From: Bradyrhizobium sp. 4
Lineage (GTDB): Bacteria; Pseudomonadota; Alphaproteobacteria; Rhizobiales; Xanthobacteraceae
Length of the DNA: 64,000 nucleotides
Direction: 5' to 3'
Assembly (NCBI RefSeq): GCF_023100905.1
Contig: NZ_CP064686.1
Span: forward strand, 5,828,001-5,892,000
How positions within the stretch are numbered: the stretch's first letter is position 1; each line of letters starts with the position of its first letter. This document shows positions 7,825-16,433 of this stretch, one piece after another. The position numbers were made by a program, and so were the translations under genes. The notes beneath the pieces were generated by a model that searched no databases, was not told the DNA's origin, and saw only the letters and a program-made list of their open reading frames with translations.

Positions 7825-9537
7825 CTACAGCCCCCGGATCAACCCCGCATCGATCAGCAGCCGATTCAGCCGGCGCGCCTCGGCGCCGTCCTTGCAGCCG
7901 TAGAAGATGCCCTTGCAGCGGAGCATGATCTCCTTCTGCTCGGCGAAGGACGGATCGAGCGGGATGCCGGCGGCTTCCTGGATGACCAGTGGCAGATACG
8001 GACCATCGACCGTGTCCATCACGGCCTCGCTCTTCACCGGCTCGAAATTGACGGCGTCGATCGCGTAATAAGTCGCGTAGAGACGTGGGTCGTAGGCGTC
8101 GAGCTTCTTGCCGATTGCACCCTCGTCGAGCCCGGGCTCGAGGATACCGGGCGCGAACTCGGGCTGATGGTCGCCATAGCGCACGATCAGGAAAGGCTCG
8201 CCGGGAAAATTCTTCTTCAAGCCCGCGAGGAAAGCCTTGTACTGCTCGGCGCTCATCGCCTGCCGACGCAGATATTCGTCGATGGACGGCACATTGCCCG
8301 GTGCGCGCCAGTTCGGCAGCAGATCCGGGCGGAAGCGCGTCTCCCAGGGGAAATGATTGGCGCCGAGATAGATGAAGGTGAACAGCGGCTTGTTCGGCGA
8401 TCGCTCACCCATCAGCCGGAGCGCCTTGTCGTAGAAGAAGCTATCCGGCTCGACATCCTTGGCGCCGAGATCCTTGGAGTCGAGGAAGCGTTCGATGCCG
8501 GTCGTCATCTGAAAGCTGCGCGCGGCCATGAAGCCGCCATTGGCGGGGTAGAGCGACATCGTGTCGTAGCCGCAGCGGCGCAGCGCCAGCGGCAGGCCGC
8601 GCTCGACACGGCCTGTTGCAATGCGCGTCACGAAATAGGCGAAGCGGCCGAACGAGCGCGACGACAACCCCGCGAGCACATTGTATTCGGTGAACCAGCT
8701 CGGCCCGCCATTGCTCTCGGCCAGAAACGCGCGCTCCTTGCCGTCCCAGGATTTGAAATGGCTACCGTAGCCGGTCGGCACCTTGATGCCCTGCGCGGCG
8801 CGGATGTCGAAGCTCGATTCATCATGGACCATGATGATGTTCGGCCGCCGGCCGGCGGGATGGCAGGCATCGACCAGCGGCATGTTGAGCCGTTCGTTGG
8901 TCGAAGCGGCCGACTCCATGAAGCCGTATTGCGCGAAGTCGGAGACCGCGCTGACGCCGGAGCGGAAGAACTTCGAGAGATAGCCGTCGTCGTAATAGCC
9001 GCGCCAGGCCTCGTCCGGATGATAGAGCGAATAGCCGACCAGCGCGGCGAGGCAGGCGAGCTTGCAGGCGAGTGCCGGTAGCCTACGGATGCGGAACGGG
9101 TCGAGCCACCACAGCGCATACATCAGCGGCAGCGTGACGAGGCCGGCCCCGATCACCGACCAGCGCAAATTCGGGAAGATCGTGAACAGGAACGCGACCG
9201 TGTCGCGGTCGATCATCATCAGGTCGATGAAGTTGACCGTCATCTGCACGACGTCGTGCTTCAGCCGCGACAGCAGCACCAGCACCACGACCATGGTCAG
9301 CGACAGCGCACCCGAGAGCGCCGGCCGCCGCAGCAGCGTGATCCAGAAGAAGTTGAGGATGCCCCAGGCCAGCACGAAGGAGAGCCGTGCGCCGAAATCC
9401 GTCTCGGTCTCGTACATCAGCACGAGCGCCGCGAGATGCGGCGCCGCAACCGCGAGCAGCCGCCAGATACCGAGCGCGGCGACGCTCGCCAGCACGGCGG
9501 TCGTGGCAGAAGGACCTGGATTGGGCGCGGACGCCAT
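7825..9537 (-). CDS. Membrane-anchored sulfatase / LTA-synthase-like phosphoglycerol transferase family protein
   Basis: The chosen ATG at 9537 gives 570 residues; the Shine-Dalgarno is weak and a GTG at 9546 is an alternative. About five hydrophobic segments fill the first 190 residues (for example AVLASVAALGIWRLLAVAA). A large soluble alkaline-phosphatase-superfamily domain follows: NIIMVHDESSFDIRAA supplies the first metal-binding Asp/Glu and the Ser that would be the nucleophile, FIYLGANHFPW lies mid-domain, and IVRYGDHQPEF provides the later Asp-His metal ligands. Relatives transfer phosphoglycerol or phosphoethanolamine to glycans or lipids outside the inner membrane. In rhizobia a cyclic-glucan or envelope-lipid role is possible but not shown. 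Its stop lies 5 bp from the convergent osmoprotectant transporter gene. Confidence 0.82.
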   Translation of the reverse strand: MASAPNPGPSATTAVLASVAALGIWRLLAVAAPHLAALVLMYETETDFGARLSFVLAWGILNFFWITLLRRPALSGALSLTMVVVLVLLSRLKHDVVQMTVNFIDLMMIDRDTVAFLFTIFPNLRWSVIGAGLVTLPLMYALWWLDPFRIRRLPALACKLACLAALVGYSLYHPDEAWRGYYDDGYLSKFFRSGVSAVSDFAQYGFMESAASTNERLNMPLVDACHPAGRRPNIIMVHDESSFDIRAAQGIKVPTGYGSHFKSWDGKERAFLAESNGGPSWFTEYNVLAGLSSRSFGRFAYFVTRIATGRVERGLPLALRRCGYDTMSLYPANGGFMAARSFQMTTGIERFLDSKDLGAKDVEPDSFFYDKALRLMGERSPNKPLFTFIYLGANHFPWETRFRPDLLPNWRAPGNVPSIDEYLRRQAMSAEQYKAFLAGLKKNFPGEPFLIVRYGDHQPEFAPGILEPGLDEGAIGKKLDAYDPRLYATYYAIDAVNFEPVKSEAVMDTVDGPYLPLVIQEAAGIPLDPSFAEQKEIMLRCKGIFYGCKDGAEARRLNRLLIDAGLIRGL

Positions 9538-9769
9538 CGACGACACGCAACTGCTGGTCCGGCACGGTGATGCCGAGCCGGCTGACCGGGCCTGCGGCGT
9601 TCGGCGCAGCCGGAAGGCCTGCACCGTGTCACAAAACTGTAATTGAACGGTCACGGACAAGCAACGCGTGGCGCGATCCGACCTTCGCTTAATGTTAGCG
9701 GAAGCCGATTGGTCTCCGCATCCAATCCGTCCCCAAGGCAAATCCCGCAGTGCAGAACCGACTTGCCGT

Positions 9770-10060
9770 CTAGTCGAGGCCCTCGACGCTGACCAGGCGG
9801 GCAGAACTGCAAGCGTCCCGGACCGCTTTGAGTCCCTGGTAGCTCGCGCCTGCGTAGAACGCCTCCCAGGCTGCGACGGATGGGAATTCCAGCAGAACGA
9901 TCCTGCGGGGCTGCCAGTCTCCCTCGTGGACCTTGTGGGCGCCCCCTCGCGCCAGATATCTGGCTCCAGCGGCCTCCAGGGCGGGCTTCACGCCCAACAT
10001 GAAGCTTTGGTACTGCTGCAAATCCCTGATCTCGACGTCGAAAATCACATAAGCCGGCAT
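9770..10060 (-). CDS. DUF1330 family protein
   Basis: A 96-residue ferredoxin-like-fold protein starting MPAYVIFDVEIRDLQQYQSF, with ARYLARGG in the middle and RIVLLEFPSVAAWEAFYAG near the end, all hallmarks of DUF1330 (dimeric alpha-beta barrel superfamily). An in-frame start at 10093 would add eleven residues that do not look like the family. It lies 62 bp downstream of the SDR gene on the same strand, so co-transcription is likely. Biochemical activity of DUF1330 is not established; the fold is shared with small monooxygenases and isomerases. Confidence 0.85.
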   Translation of the reverse strand: MPAYVIFDVEIRDLQQYQSFMLGVKPALEAAGARYLARGGAHKVHEGDWQPRRIVLLEFPSVAAWEAFYAGASYQGLKAVRDACSSARLVSVEGLD

Positions 10061-10122
10061 CTCAAGACGCTCCCACGATCGGAAATCGATCACCTGTCTG
10101 GCAATGGTCTCGCCTCGGAGGC

Positions 10123-10974
10123 TCAGCCCTGCGGCAGAAGCCCAAGCCGCTTGGCGATGATACGGTCGACCACACGCTTGGGCAGCGCGGCCGTCATCAA
10201 ATGTCGCATCCGGTCCGGCGTGATCTGGTAGCGAACCTTGGGCCTCCCGGCGGTGAGCGCCTCGAAAACGACCTCGGCGATCCGCTCGGCCGGCAGCCCG
10301 GTCTCGCCGAGCTTCATCATGAACGCCATGACCTTGTTCAGCGCCGGCAGATAAGGCGAGTTCTGGTAGACCGAGAGATCGATCTGCTCGGCCTTGCTCC
10401 AGATCGGCGTCTTCACCGCGCCGGGGGCGACGATGATGACGTCGATGCCGAACAGCATCAACTCGCGGCGCAAGCTCTCCGACAGGCCTTCGATGGCGTG
10501 CTTGGAGGTGCTGTAAGGCGCCGACAAGGGATTGCCGTTCTTGCCCGCGACCGAGCTGATCATCACGATCCGGCCCTTCGGCCCCTTCAGTGACGGATCG
10601 GCGCCGAGTAGCGGCCCAAAGGCCTGCGTCGCGACGACCGGGCCAATGACGTTGATCTCCATCTGCCGGCGGAAGTCGTCGACCGGCAATTCGAGCACGG
10701 GACCGGCGACCGCGACGCCGGCGTTGTTGACGAGACCGGCCAGCGTCTCGCCGCCCAGCGCCTCGCGGACTTTTCGCGCAGCCGCGAGGACCGCCGCCTC
10801 GTCGGTGACGTCGAACAGCAGCGGCGTGAAGTTCGCACCGAACTCACCCGTGAGCCGGTCCGCATCGGTCTGCTTGCGGACACTACCGAAAACGCGATAG
10901 CCGCGCCCGACCAGAAATTTCGCAATGGCCCAGCCAATGCCGGTGGACGCGCCGGTGACGACGACGGATCGCAT
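10123..10974 (-). CDS. SDR family NAD(P)-dependent oxidoreductase
   Basis: This 283-residue classical short-chain dehydrogenase has the cofactor motif TGASTGIG at the N-terminus, the NNAG motif, an active-site Ser (MISSVAG) and the catalytic YSTSK. An Arg at the end of the second beta strand region (SVRKQTD) suggests NADP(H) preference. The C-terminal part (VAPGAVKTPIWSK) is typical of the 17-beta-HSD-like or retinol-dehydrogenase-like subset, but the substrate is unknown. A GGGGGAAAG precedes the ATG. DUF1330 follows on the same strand. Confidence 0.9.
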   Translation of the reverse strand: MRSVVVTGASTGIGWAIAKFLVGRGYRVFGSVRKQTDADRLTGEFGANFTPLLFDVTDEAAVLAAARKVREALGGETLAGLVNNAGVAVAGPVLELPVDDFRRQMEINVIGPVVATQAFGPLLGADPSLKGPKGRIVMISSVAGKNGNPLSAPYSTSKHAIEGLSESLRRELMLFGIDVIIVAPGAVKTPIWSKAEQIDLSVYQNSPYLPALNKVMAFMMKLGETGLPAERIAEVVFEALTAGRPKVRYQITPDRMRHLMTAALPKRVVDRIIAKRLGLLPQG

Positions 10975-11448
10975 GGTCTTTCCCCCGAAGAGCTCCCGAG
11001 ATCATGCAGTGGAAAGGTGCCGCGGCGCAATGCCGTCCACCGCTCAAGGAAACGCCGCCGATGTCAGTTCTTAAGTTCAAGCGAGGTGCGAACGTCGCGA
11101 CGTGAGATCGATTGCAACGTGAAGATATGATGAAGAGCCGAATCTTTGACTCTGAAGACGCTCGGCTTTTGAGGATCGCGAGCTTCCGAAAAATTGCGAA
11201 AAACAACGCGAGACCAAGAATGTGGTTTAAGCGTCAGTTCTTCGTGCTCAGGGAGCACTTCAGCTCGCGAAGAATTTGAATGAAGCAGCATTGCTTCGCG
11301 CGATACGAAAAGAGCGAGACCGCTGGTTGCGATCTCGATCGAATATAGCCGCGAAAGATTTAAGAATTGGTTTGGCGAACGAAGCTTGTGTTTCGCTCGC
11401 GTGTCCGGATGCGGCGTAACCGATACGCCGCATCCGAACGGCCGCGAC
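10975..11448. other. Intergenic stretch, low GC, possible short minus-strand reading frame
   Basis: These 474 bases between the SDR and ilvC genes are visibly poorer in G+C than the neighbourhood and contain many A/T runs. A minus-strand frame at 11064-11291 would encode 75 residues (MLLHSNSSRAEVLPEHEELT...), but its codons (CTT, CAT, TCA, AAT, TTT) are unlike those of neighbouring genes and I recognise no family. I treat it as probably non-coding, possibly an untranslated or small-RNA region. The ilvC terminator hairpin lies at its far end (11406-11436). Confidence 0.4.
11406..11436 (-). terminator. Hairpin downstream of ilvC
   Basis: A perfect 13-bp stem (CGGATGCGGCGTA paired with TACGCCGCATCCG) with a 5-base loop starts 13 bases after the ilvC stop. 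There is no U tract on the minus strand, so it may act as an mRNA 3-prime stabiliser or a weak terminator rather than a canonical rho-independent one. Confidence 0.6.
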
Positions 11449-12468
11449 TTAGTTCTTCGACTTATCGACCAGCGCGCCCTTCTTGATCCAGGGCATCATG
11501 TCGCGCAGCTTGGCGCCGACTTCCTCGATCGGGTGCTCGGCGAGCTTGGCGCGGGTCGCCTTGAACGAGGTCTGGTTGACCTTGTTCTCGAGCATCCAGT
11601 CGCGGGCGAACTTGCCGGACTGGATGTCGTTCAGAACCCGCTTCATCTCCTTCTTGGTCTCGTCGGTGACGATGCGCGGACCGGTGACGTACTCGCCGTA
11701 CTCGGCGGTGTTGGAGATCGAGTAATTCATGTTGGCGATGCCGCCTTCATAGATCAGGTCGACGATCAGCTTCACCTCGTGCAGGCACTCGAAATAGGCC
11801 ATCTCCGGGGCGTAGCCGGCTTCGACCAGGGTCTCGTAGCCGCCCTTGATCAGCTCGACCAGGCCGCCGCAGAGCACCACCTGCTCGCCGAACAGGTCGG
11901 TCTCGCACTCTTCCTTGAAGGTGGTCTCGATGATGCCGGCACGGCCGCCGCCGACCGCGGAGGCATAGGACAGGCCGAGGTCGTGGGCGTTGCCCGAGAC
12001 GTCCTTGGCGATCGCGATCAGGCAGGGCACGCCGCCGCCGCGCTGGTATTCCGAACGCACGGTGTGGCCGGGGCCCTTCGGCGCGATCATCAGCACGTCG
12101 AGGTCGGCGCGCGGATCGAGCAGGTTGAAGTGGACGTTGAGACCGTGCGCGAAGACGAGGGCGGCGCCCTTCTTCATATTGTCGTGCAGGTGCTCGCGGT
12201 AGATGTCGCCCTGGAGCTCGTCCGGGGTCAGCATCATGACGAGGTCGGCCCATTTGGCGGCCTCGGCGACTTCCATCACCTTGAAGCCGGCAGCTTCCGC
12301 CTTCTTGGCCGAGGCCGAACCCTTGCGAAGCGCAATCGCCACATCCTTGACGCCGGAATCCTTCAGGTTCAGCGCATGGGCGTGGCCCTGGCTGCCATAG
12401 CCGACGATGACGACCTTCTTCCCCTTGATCAGGTTCAGGTCGGCGTCGCGATCATAATAAACACGCAT
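11449..12468 (-). CDS. ilvC: Ketol-acid reductoisomerase (NADP+)
   Basis: IlvC converts 2-acetolactate or 2-aceto-2-hydroxybutyrate to the dihydroxy acid, the second common step of valine, leucine and isoleucine synthesis. The 339-residue length is that of class I enzymes. The N-terminal Rossmann domain shows KVVIVGYGSQGHAHALNLKDSG, and an active-site region reads IAPKGPGHTVRSEY; the C-terminal knotted domain has CETDLFGEQVVLCGG with the Mg2+-binding Asp and Glu. GAGGAAACG precedes the ATG. It is the last gene of a minus-strand branched-chain amino acid region that starts at ilvB (18209), separated from the LysE gene by 147 bp and so perhaps also transcribed on its own. Confidence 0.98.
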   Translation of the reverse strand: MRVYYDRDADLNLIKGKKVVIVGYGSQGHAHALNLKDSGVKDVAIALRKGSASAKKAEAAGFKVMEVAEAAKWADLVMMLTPDELQGDIYREHLHDNMKKGAALVFAHGLNVHFNLLDPRADLDVLMIAPKGPGHTVRSEYQRGGGVPCLIAIAKDVSGNAHDLGLSYASAVGGGRAGIIETTFKEECETDLFGEQVVLCGGLVELIKGGYETLVEAGYAPEMAYFECLHEVKLIVDLIYEGGIANMNYSISNTAEYGEYVTGPRIVTDETKKEMKRVLNDIQSGKFARDWMLENKVNQTSFKATRAKLAEHPIEEVGAKLRDMMPWIKKGALVDKSKN

Positions 12469-12615
12469 GGTCGTTTCCTCGTTCAGGGGCCGGAATCGGC
12501 CGTTGGTCAGGTCTTGTCAGTCAGGTCTCGGACGGTGAAATTTGCGGATTTCGGGGGCTGTCTAGAGCATTTTCGGCCCCCTGGGAAACCCGTTTCTGCA
12601 TGGAAAACTGGGGCA

Positions 12616-13224
12616 TCATGCATCCATGACGACGGGGTAGAGCGACGCCAGCAGCGGGATGGCCATCAGGATGTTGAAGGCGCGGACCAGCCGCACGGAG
12701 GTCAGGACCGGCCGCAGTGCGGTGCCGAAGAAGGCCCAGACGACCGTCGAGACCGTGCCCACGAGCAGGCTGATCAAGGTCTGGATCGCGATGTTAAGCG
12801 GGAATTGGGCGATCGCCGCATAGGCGGTGATGGTGCCGATCACGATCACCCAGCCTTTGGCGTTGATCCATTGGAACATGGCGGCGCCCAGGAAAGTCAT
12901 CGGGCCGCGGCCATCCCCCTCGTCCAGCTTGGCCGGGCCCGAGAAAGCGATCACGGCGGCTAGGTAGAGCAAGTAGGCGGCGCCGGCATATTTCAAAATG
13001 GTCTGCAGGATCGGATAGGCCAGGAAGACGGTGCCAAGCCCAAGGCCGACCGCTGCAATCATGAAGGCGAAGCCGATGACCACGCCGGCGATGTGGGGAA
13101 TCGTGCGCCGGAAGCCATAGGTCAGCCCTGAGGACAGCAACATGATGTTGTTCGGCCCAGGCGTGAAATACATCACGGCCATGAAGGCGAGGAAGGCATA
13201 CAGCAGCGACTGGGACATGCTCAC
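12616..13224 (-). CDS. LysE/RhtB family amino acid exporter
   Basis: A 202-residue membrane protein with five to six hydrophobic segments and the family signature FTPGPNNIMLLSSGLTYGFR near residues 21-40. LysE/RhtB proteins export amino acids or their analogues by proton exchange. The start overlaps the EamA gene's stop by four bases (13221-13224), so both are co-translated. Its position between ilvN and ilvC makes export of branched-chain amino acids or homoserine/threonine a reasonable guess, but the substrate is not readable. Confidence 0.9.
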   Translation of the reverse strand: MSMSQSLLYAFLAFMAVMYFTPGPNNIMLLSSGLTYGFRRTIPHIAGVVIGFAFMIAAVGLGLGTVFLAYPILQTILKYAGAAYLLYLAAVIAFSGPAKLDEGDGRGPMTFLGAAMFQWINAKGWVIVIGTITAYAAIAQFPLNIAIQTLISLLVGTVSTVVWAFFGTALRPVLTSVRLVRAFNILMAIPLLASLYPVVMDA

Positions 13225-14117
13225 CTCACGCGGCCTTCGGCTGCGGTTTTCTGGGGTACCGCCTCGGGGCGCTTCGCCAGCACCATCACCGCGATACCGC
13301 CGATCACGGTGAGCATGCCGGCGAGGCGCAGCGGGCCGAACCGCTCCCCGAACACGATGCTGGACGCGGCGGAGCCGACGAACGGCACCAGCAGCGCGAA
13401 CGGCACCACCTGCGCAGGGGGATAGTCACGCAGCAGCCGGCCCCACAGCCAATAGGCGATGCTGGTGGAGATGCCGCCGATCAACAGCAGGCAAATGAGG
13501 CCGGTGAGCGACATGTGGATCAGCGACTGCCAGGTCGGCGTCGGTCCGTTGACGATCAGCGTGAGCGCGAACAGCGGGACCGCGGTGGCCAGGCACAACC
13601 AGGCGAACAGATCGAACATCGGCACGCCGCGGGCGCCGCGCAGCAGGATATTGCCGACCGCAAAGCTGACCGGCGCGATCATCAGCACGGCGAAGGCACC
13701 GATGCTGAAATCATAGCCGACCGTGCCGCAGATCATCAAAAGACCGATTGCTGCGATGACGATGCCCAGCGTCTGCACTGGCGTCGGCCGCTCACCGAAT
13801 GCGATGGCGGCAAAGCCGATCGTGAACAGCGCCTGGCTCTGCACGACGACGCTGGTCAGCCCCACCGGCACGCCATGGGCGATGCCATAGGCCTGGCTCA
13901 GAAACTGGCCGAGAAAGAGCGTGAAGCTGATCGCGATCAGGAGCGACCAAGCGACCTTCGGCTTGCGAATGAACAGGCACGGCACCGCGGCAATGGTGAA
14001 GCGCATCGCCGTCATCAGCTCCGGCGAAAATTCGTCGAGCGCGATCCGGCTCGCCACGAAGGCAAGCCCCCAGATGACCGCCACCAGGATGGCGATGAGG
14101 ATGTCGGCCGGCTTCAT
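13221..14117 (-). CDS. EamA/DMT family transporter
   Basis: A 298-residue protein with ten predicted membrane segments arranged as two EamA repeats; typical elements are AVIWGLAFVASRIALDEFSPELMTAMRF in the first half and SIAYWLWGRLLRDYPPAQVVPF in the second. DMT proteins of this group export amino acids or other metabolites (RhaT/YddG-like). It overlaps the LysE gene by four bases, so two different exporter families are translated together. It follows the methyltransferase gene after 69 bp. Confidence 0.9.
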   Translation of the reverse strand: MKPADILIAILVAVIWGLAFVASRIALDEFSPELMTAMRFTIAAVPCLFIRKPKVAWSLLIAISFTLFLGQFLSQAYGIAHGVPVGLTSVVVQSQALFTIGFAAIAFGERPTPVQTLGIVIAAIGLLMICGTVGYDFSIGAFAVLMIAPVSFAVGNILLRGARGVPMFDLFAWLCLATAVPLFALTLIVNGPTPTWQSLIHMSLTGLICLLLIGGISTSIAYWLWGRLLRDYPPAQVVPFALLVPFVGSAASSIVFGERFGPLRLAGMLTVIGGIAVMVLAKRPEAVPQKTAAEGRVR

Positions 14118-14186
14118 TGTCGTTCCCGGTTCTGCCTTGTCGTGCAGCCCTGTTTGTTGTTCTGGTCGAGCCTTGCTCGCCGGCCT

Positions 14187-14876
14187 TTAAATGGAAGAAT
14201 TGGGTTTCCGCAGCAGATAAGTGCCGTGCATCGGGGCGTGGTAATCGGCCGAGACCAGCGTGAAGCCGACGTCGGTCAGCATCCGTTCCATGACCCAGCC
14301 AAAAGTGGAATATTCGTCGCGCATGTGAGTGACGACGCTTTCACGCGGGACATCGTGGTTCTTGATCTCGAAGTCGGCCCATTGCTCGACGTCGCGCTCG
14401 AGCGCATCGGGCATGGACGCGTAGACGATGTCGCGCAAATAGAAAGTGGCACCGGGCTTGAGCGCGCGATAGATCCGCGACATCGCCACCGCTTTCCAGA
14501 AATCCGGCAGATGGTGCAGCGTGAACTCGCTGACGATCAGGTCATAGGATTCCGGCCGGTAGGCGAAGCTGAGCAGGCCGGCGGACTGCGTGCGCACGGG
14601 CGCCTTGCGGTCGCGCGCGTAGATCTCGGCGAGGGCCAGCATCGCGGGCGAGATGTCGATGGCGTCGACCTCGGCGCCCATCAGCGCGGCCTCGGTCGCG
14701 AGCACGCCGTTGCCGCAACCGATGTCGGCGATGCGCCAGCCGCGTTGGACCCCAAGCATTTTCAGCGCCGCGCGCGCCCGTAGATCGGCATCGTCGTGAC
14801 TGTCGTAGATCGAGGCCACTGCAGGCCCGATCCCCATCCGGTTCCGCTCGTTGTAATACCAGTCGCGCGCCAGCAT
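14187..14876 (-). CDS. Class I SAM-dependent methyltransferase
   Basis: The 229-residue protein has motif I IADIGCGNGVLATEAA (SAM binding), an acidic end of strand 2 (VDAIDISPAMLALAE) and motif IV YDLIVSEFTLHHL, which is the usual methyltransferase domain 11/25 layout. It begins three bases after the ilvN stop, so it belongs to the ilv transcript. The N-terminus WYYNERNRMGIGPAVAS and the C-terminus (DYHAPMHGTYLLRKP) resemble enzymes annotated only as methyltransferases in rhizobia. The methyl acceptor is unknown; a link to amino acid metabolism rests on position alone. Confidence 0.85.
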   Translation of the reverse strand: MLARDWYYNERNRMGIGPAVASIYDSHDDADLRARAALKMLGVQRGWRIADIGCGNGVLATEAALMGAEVDAIDISPAMLALAEIYARDRKAPVRTQSAGLLSFAYRPESYDLIVSEFTLHHLPDFWKAVAMSRIYRALKPGATFYLRDIVYASMPDALERDVEQWADFEIKNHDVPRESVVTHMRDEYSTFGWVMERMLTDVGFTLVSADYHAPMHGTYLLRKPNSSI

Positions 14877-14879
14877 CGC

Positions 14880-15422
14880 TCACATTCCTTCAGGCCCGCG
14901 ACCAATCGCGGCAACACCGGTGCGCGACACTTCGACGAGGCCAAGCGGACGCATCAGGTCAATAAACTGGTTGATCTTGTCGGTGTTGCCTGTGATCTCG
15001 AACACAAAGCTCTCGGTGGTGGCGTCGATCACGCGGGCGCGAAACGCGTCCGCCAGCCGCAACGCCTCGACGCGATGCTCGCCCTCTCCGCGAACCTTGA
15101 CCATTGCAAGCTCGCGCTCGATCGAGCGTTTCGTCAGCGTCATGTCGACGACGCGATACACAGGGATCATGCGGTCGAGCTGATGCTTGATCTGCTCGAT
15201 CACCATCGGCGTGCCCGTCGTGACGATGGTGATGCGCGAGAGATGCTTCTGGCTCTCGGTCTCCGAGACCGTGAGGCTCTCGATGTTGTAGCCGCGCCCC
15301 GAGAACAGGCCGATGACGCGCGCGAGCACGCCGGGCTCGTTCTGCACGAGCACCGAAAGCGTGTGCGTTTCGTTCGGGTCGTGGCGTTCCTCGATGAAAT
15401 AGGCGGATGCGGGCTGGTTCAT
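14880..15422 (-). CDS. ilvN: Acetolactate synthase small (regulatory) subunit
   Basis: IlvN (IlvH) binds and activates the catalytic subunit and confers valine feedback inhibition. The 180-residue product starts MNQPASAYFIEER; its N-terminal ACT domain reads THTLSVLVQNEPGVLARVIGLF then SGRGYNIESLTVSETE, and the C-terminal ALS_ss_C domain follows (ERELAMVKVRG... ANAFRARVID-like). An in-frame GTG/TTG extension upstream was not used because the family starts here. It sits 23 bp after the threonine dehydratase gene rather than directly after ilvB, an unusual insertion. Confidence 0.96.
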   Translation of the reverse strand: MNQPASAYFIEERHDPNETHTLSVLVQNEPGVLARVIGLFSGRGYNIESLTVSETESQKHLSRITIVTTGTPMVIEQIKHQLDRMIPVYRVVDMTLTKRSIERELAMVKVRGEGEHRVEALRLADAFRARVIDATTESFVFEITGNTDKINQFIDLMRPLGLVEVSRTGVAAIGRGPEGM

Positions 15423-15445
15423 TGTCGTCCCCTTCATTCTCGTCG

Positions 15446-16429
15446 TTACGCCGTCGCCCGACGAGCGACCGGCGCTTCCGTGCCGACCCAACCGCGGAAC
15501 AGATCGAAATCGATATTGCCGCCGGACAGCACGAGACCGACGCGCTTGCCCTGTAGCTTGGTCTTTTCCTGAAGCGCTGCGGCGAGCGCGGCGGCGCCGG
15601 CGCCTTCGGCGAGATTGTGCGTGTCGGTCCAGAGCGCACGGATCGCGAGCGCGATCTCATCGTCCGTCACCTGGACGATACGCGAGGCGCCCTTGAGGAT
15701 GACCGCGAGCGCTTCAGGATCGGGAATCCGCGTCGCCATGCCGTCCGCGAGCGTATTGCTGGTCTCGGTCGTCACGACATGACCGGCCGCGAACGACAGC
15801 GCGTAGGACGGCGCCTCGGTCGATTGCACGCCGACGACCTCGGTCTTCAGGCCGAGCAGATCGCGCGCCATGATACAGCCGCAGATCCCCGAGCCCTGCC
15901 CGATCGGCACATAGAGGATGTCGAGATCGGGCGCGGCCCGGAGCAATTCAAGCGCATAGGTCGCCACGCCCAGCACCAGGTCCGTATGGAACGACGGCAC
16001 CATGTGCAGCCCGGCGAACTGCGCGTGGCGCCCGGCTTCCTCGCGTGCGGCCTGAAAGTCCTCGCCATGCTCAACGAGCTCGGCGCCGAACGCCTTCATC
16101 GCGCGGTTCTTCTCGACCGAATTGCCGCGCGGCACATAGATCACGGCAGGCACACCATGGCGGCTCGCCGCAAAGGCGAGGCTCTGACCATGATTGCCGC
16201 GCGTCGCCGAGATGATGCCCGGAATGTTCGGCCGTTCGCGCTTCAACCGATCGAGATAGACCAACCCGCCGCGCACCTTGAAGGCGCCCGTCGGCGTATG
16301 ATTCTCGTGCTTGACCACGATCTGCGTGCCGAGCCGCTGGCTGAGCAGCGGCCAGGCGTGCGCCGGCGTCGGCGGCACCGCCTGCCCCACGATCGCATGC
16401 GCGCGTTCGAGCTCGTTCAGGTCGAACAT
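15446..16429 (-). CDS. Threonine dehydratase-like PLP enzyme without regulatory domain
   Basis: A fold-type II PLP enzyme of 327 residues. The Schiff-base lysine is in ENHTPTGAFKVRGG, the phosphate-binding loop is GQGSGICGC and the C-terminal SGGNIDF supports the pyridine ring. It stops after the catalytic domain, so the ACT-like regulatory domains of biosynthetic IlvA, and thus isoleucine feedback control, are absent. Family members deaminate threonine or serine to 2-oxobutyrate or pyruvate, or act as serine racemases or hydroxyaspartate dehydratases. Placement between ilvB and ilvN suggests that it supplies 2-oxobutyrate to acetohydroxyacid synthase. The ATG at 16429 follows the ilvB stop by four bases; GTG at 16432 is an alternative. 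Confidence 0.88.
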   Translation of the reverse strand: MFDLNELERAHAIVGQAVPPTPAHAWPLLSQRLGTQIVVKHENHTPTGAFKVRGGLVYLDRLKRERPNIPGIISATRGNHGQSLAFAASRHGVPAVIYVPRGNSVEKNRAMKAFGAELVEHGEDFQAAREEAGRHAQFAGLHMVPSFHTDLVLGVATYALELLRAAPDLDILYVPIGQGSGICGCIMARDLLGLKTEVVGVQSTEAPSYALSFAAGHVVTTETSNTLADGMATRIPDPEALAVILKGASRIVQVTDDEIALAIRALWTDTHNLAEGAGAAALAAALQEKTKLQGKRVGLVLSGGNIDFDLFRGWVGTEAPVARRATA

Positions 16430-16433
16430 CACA

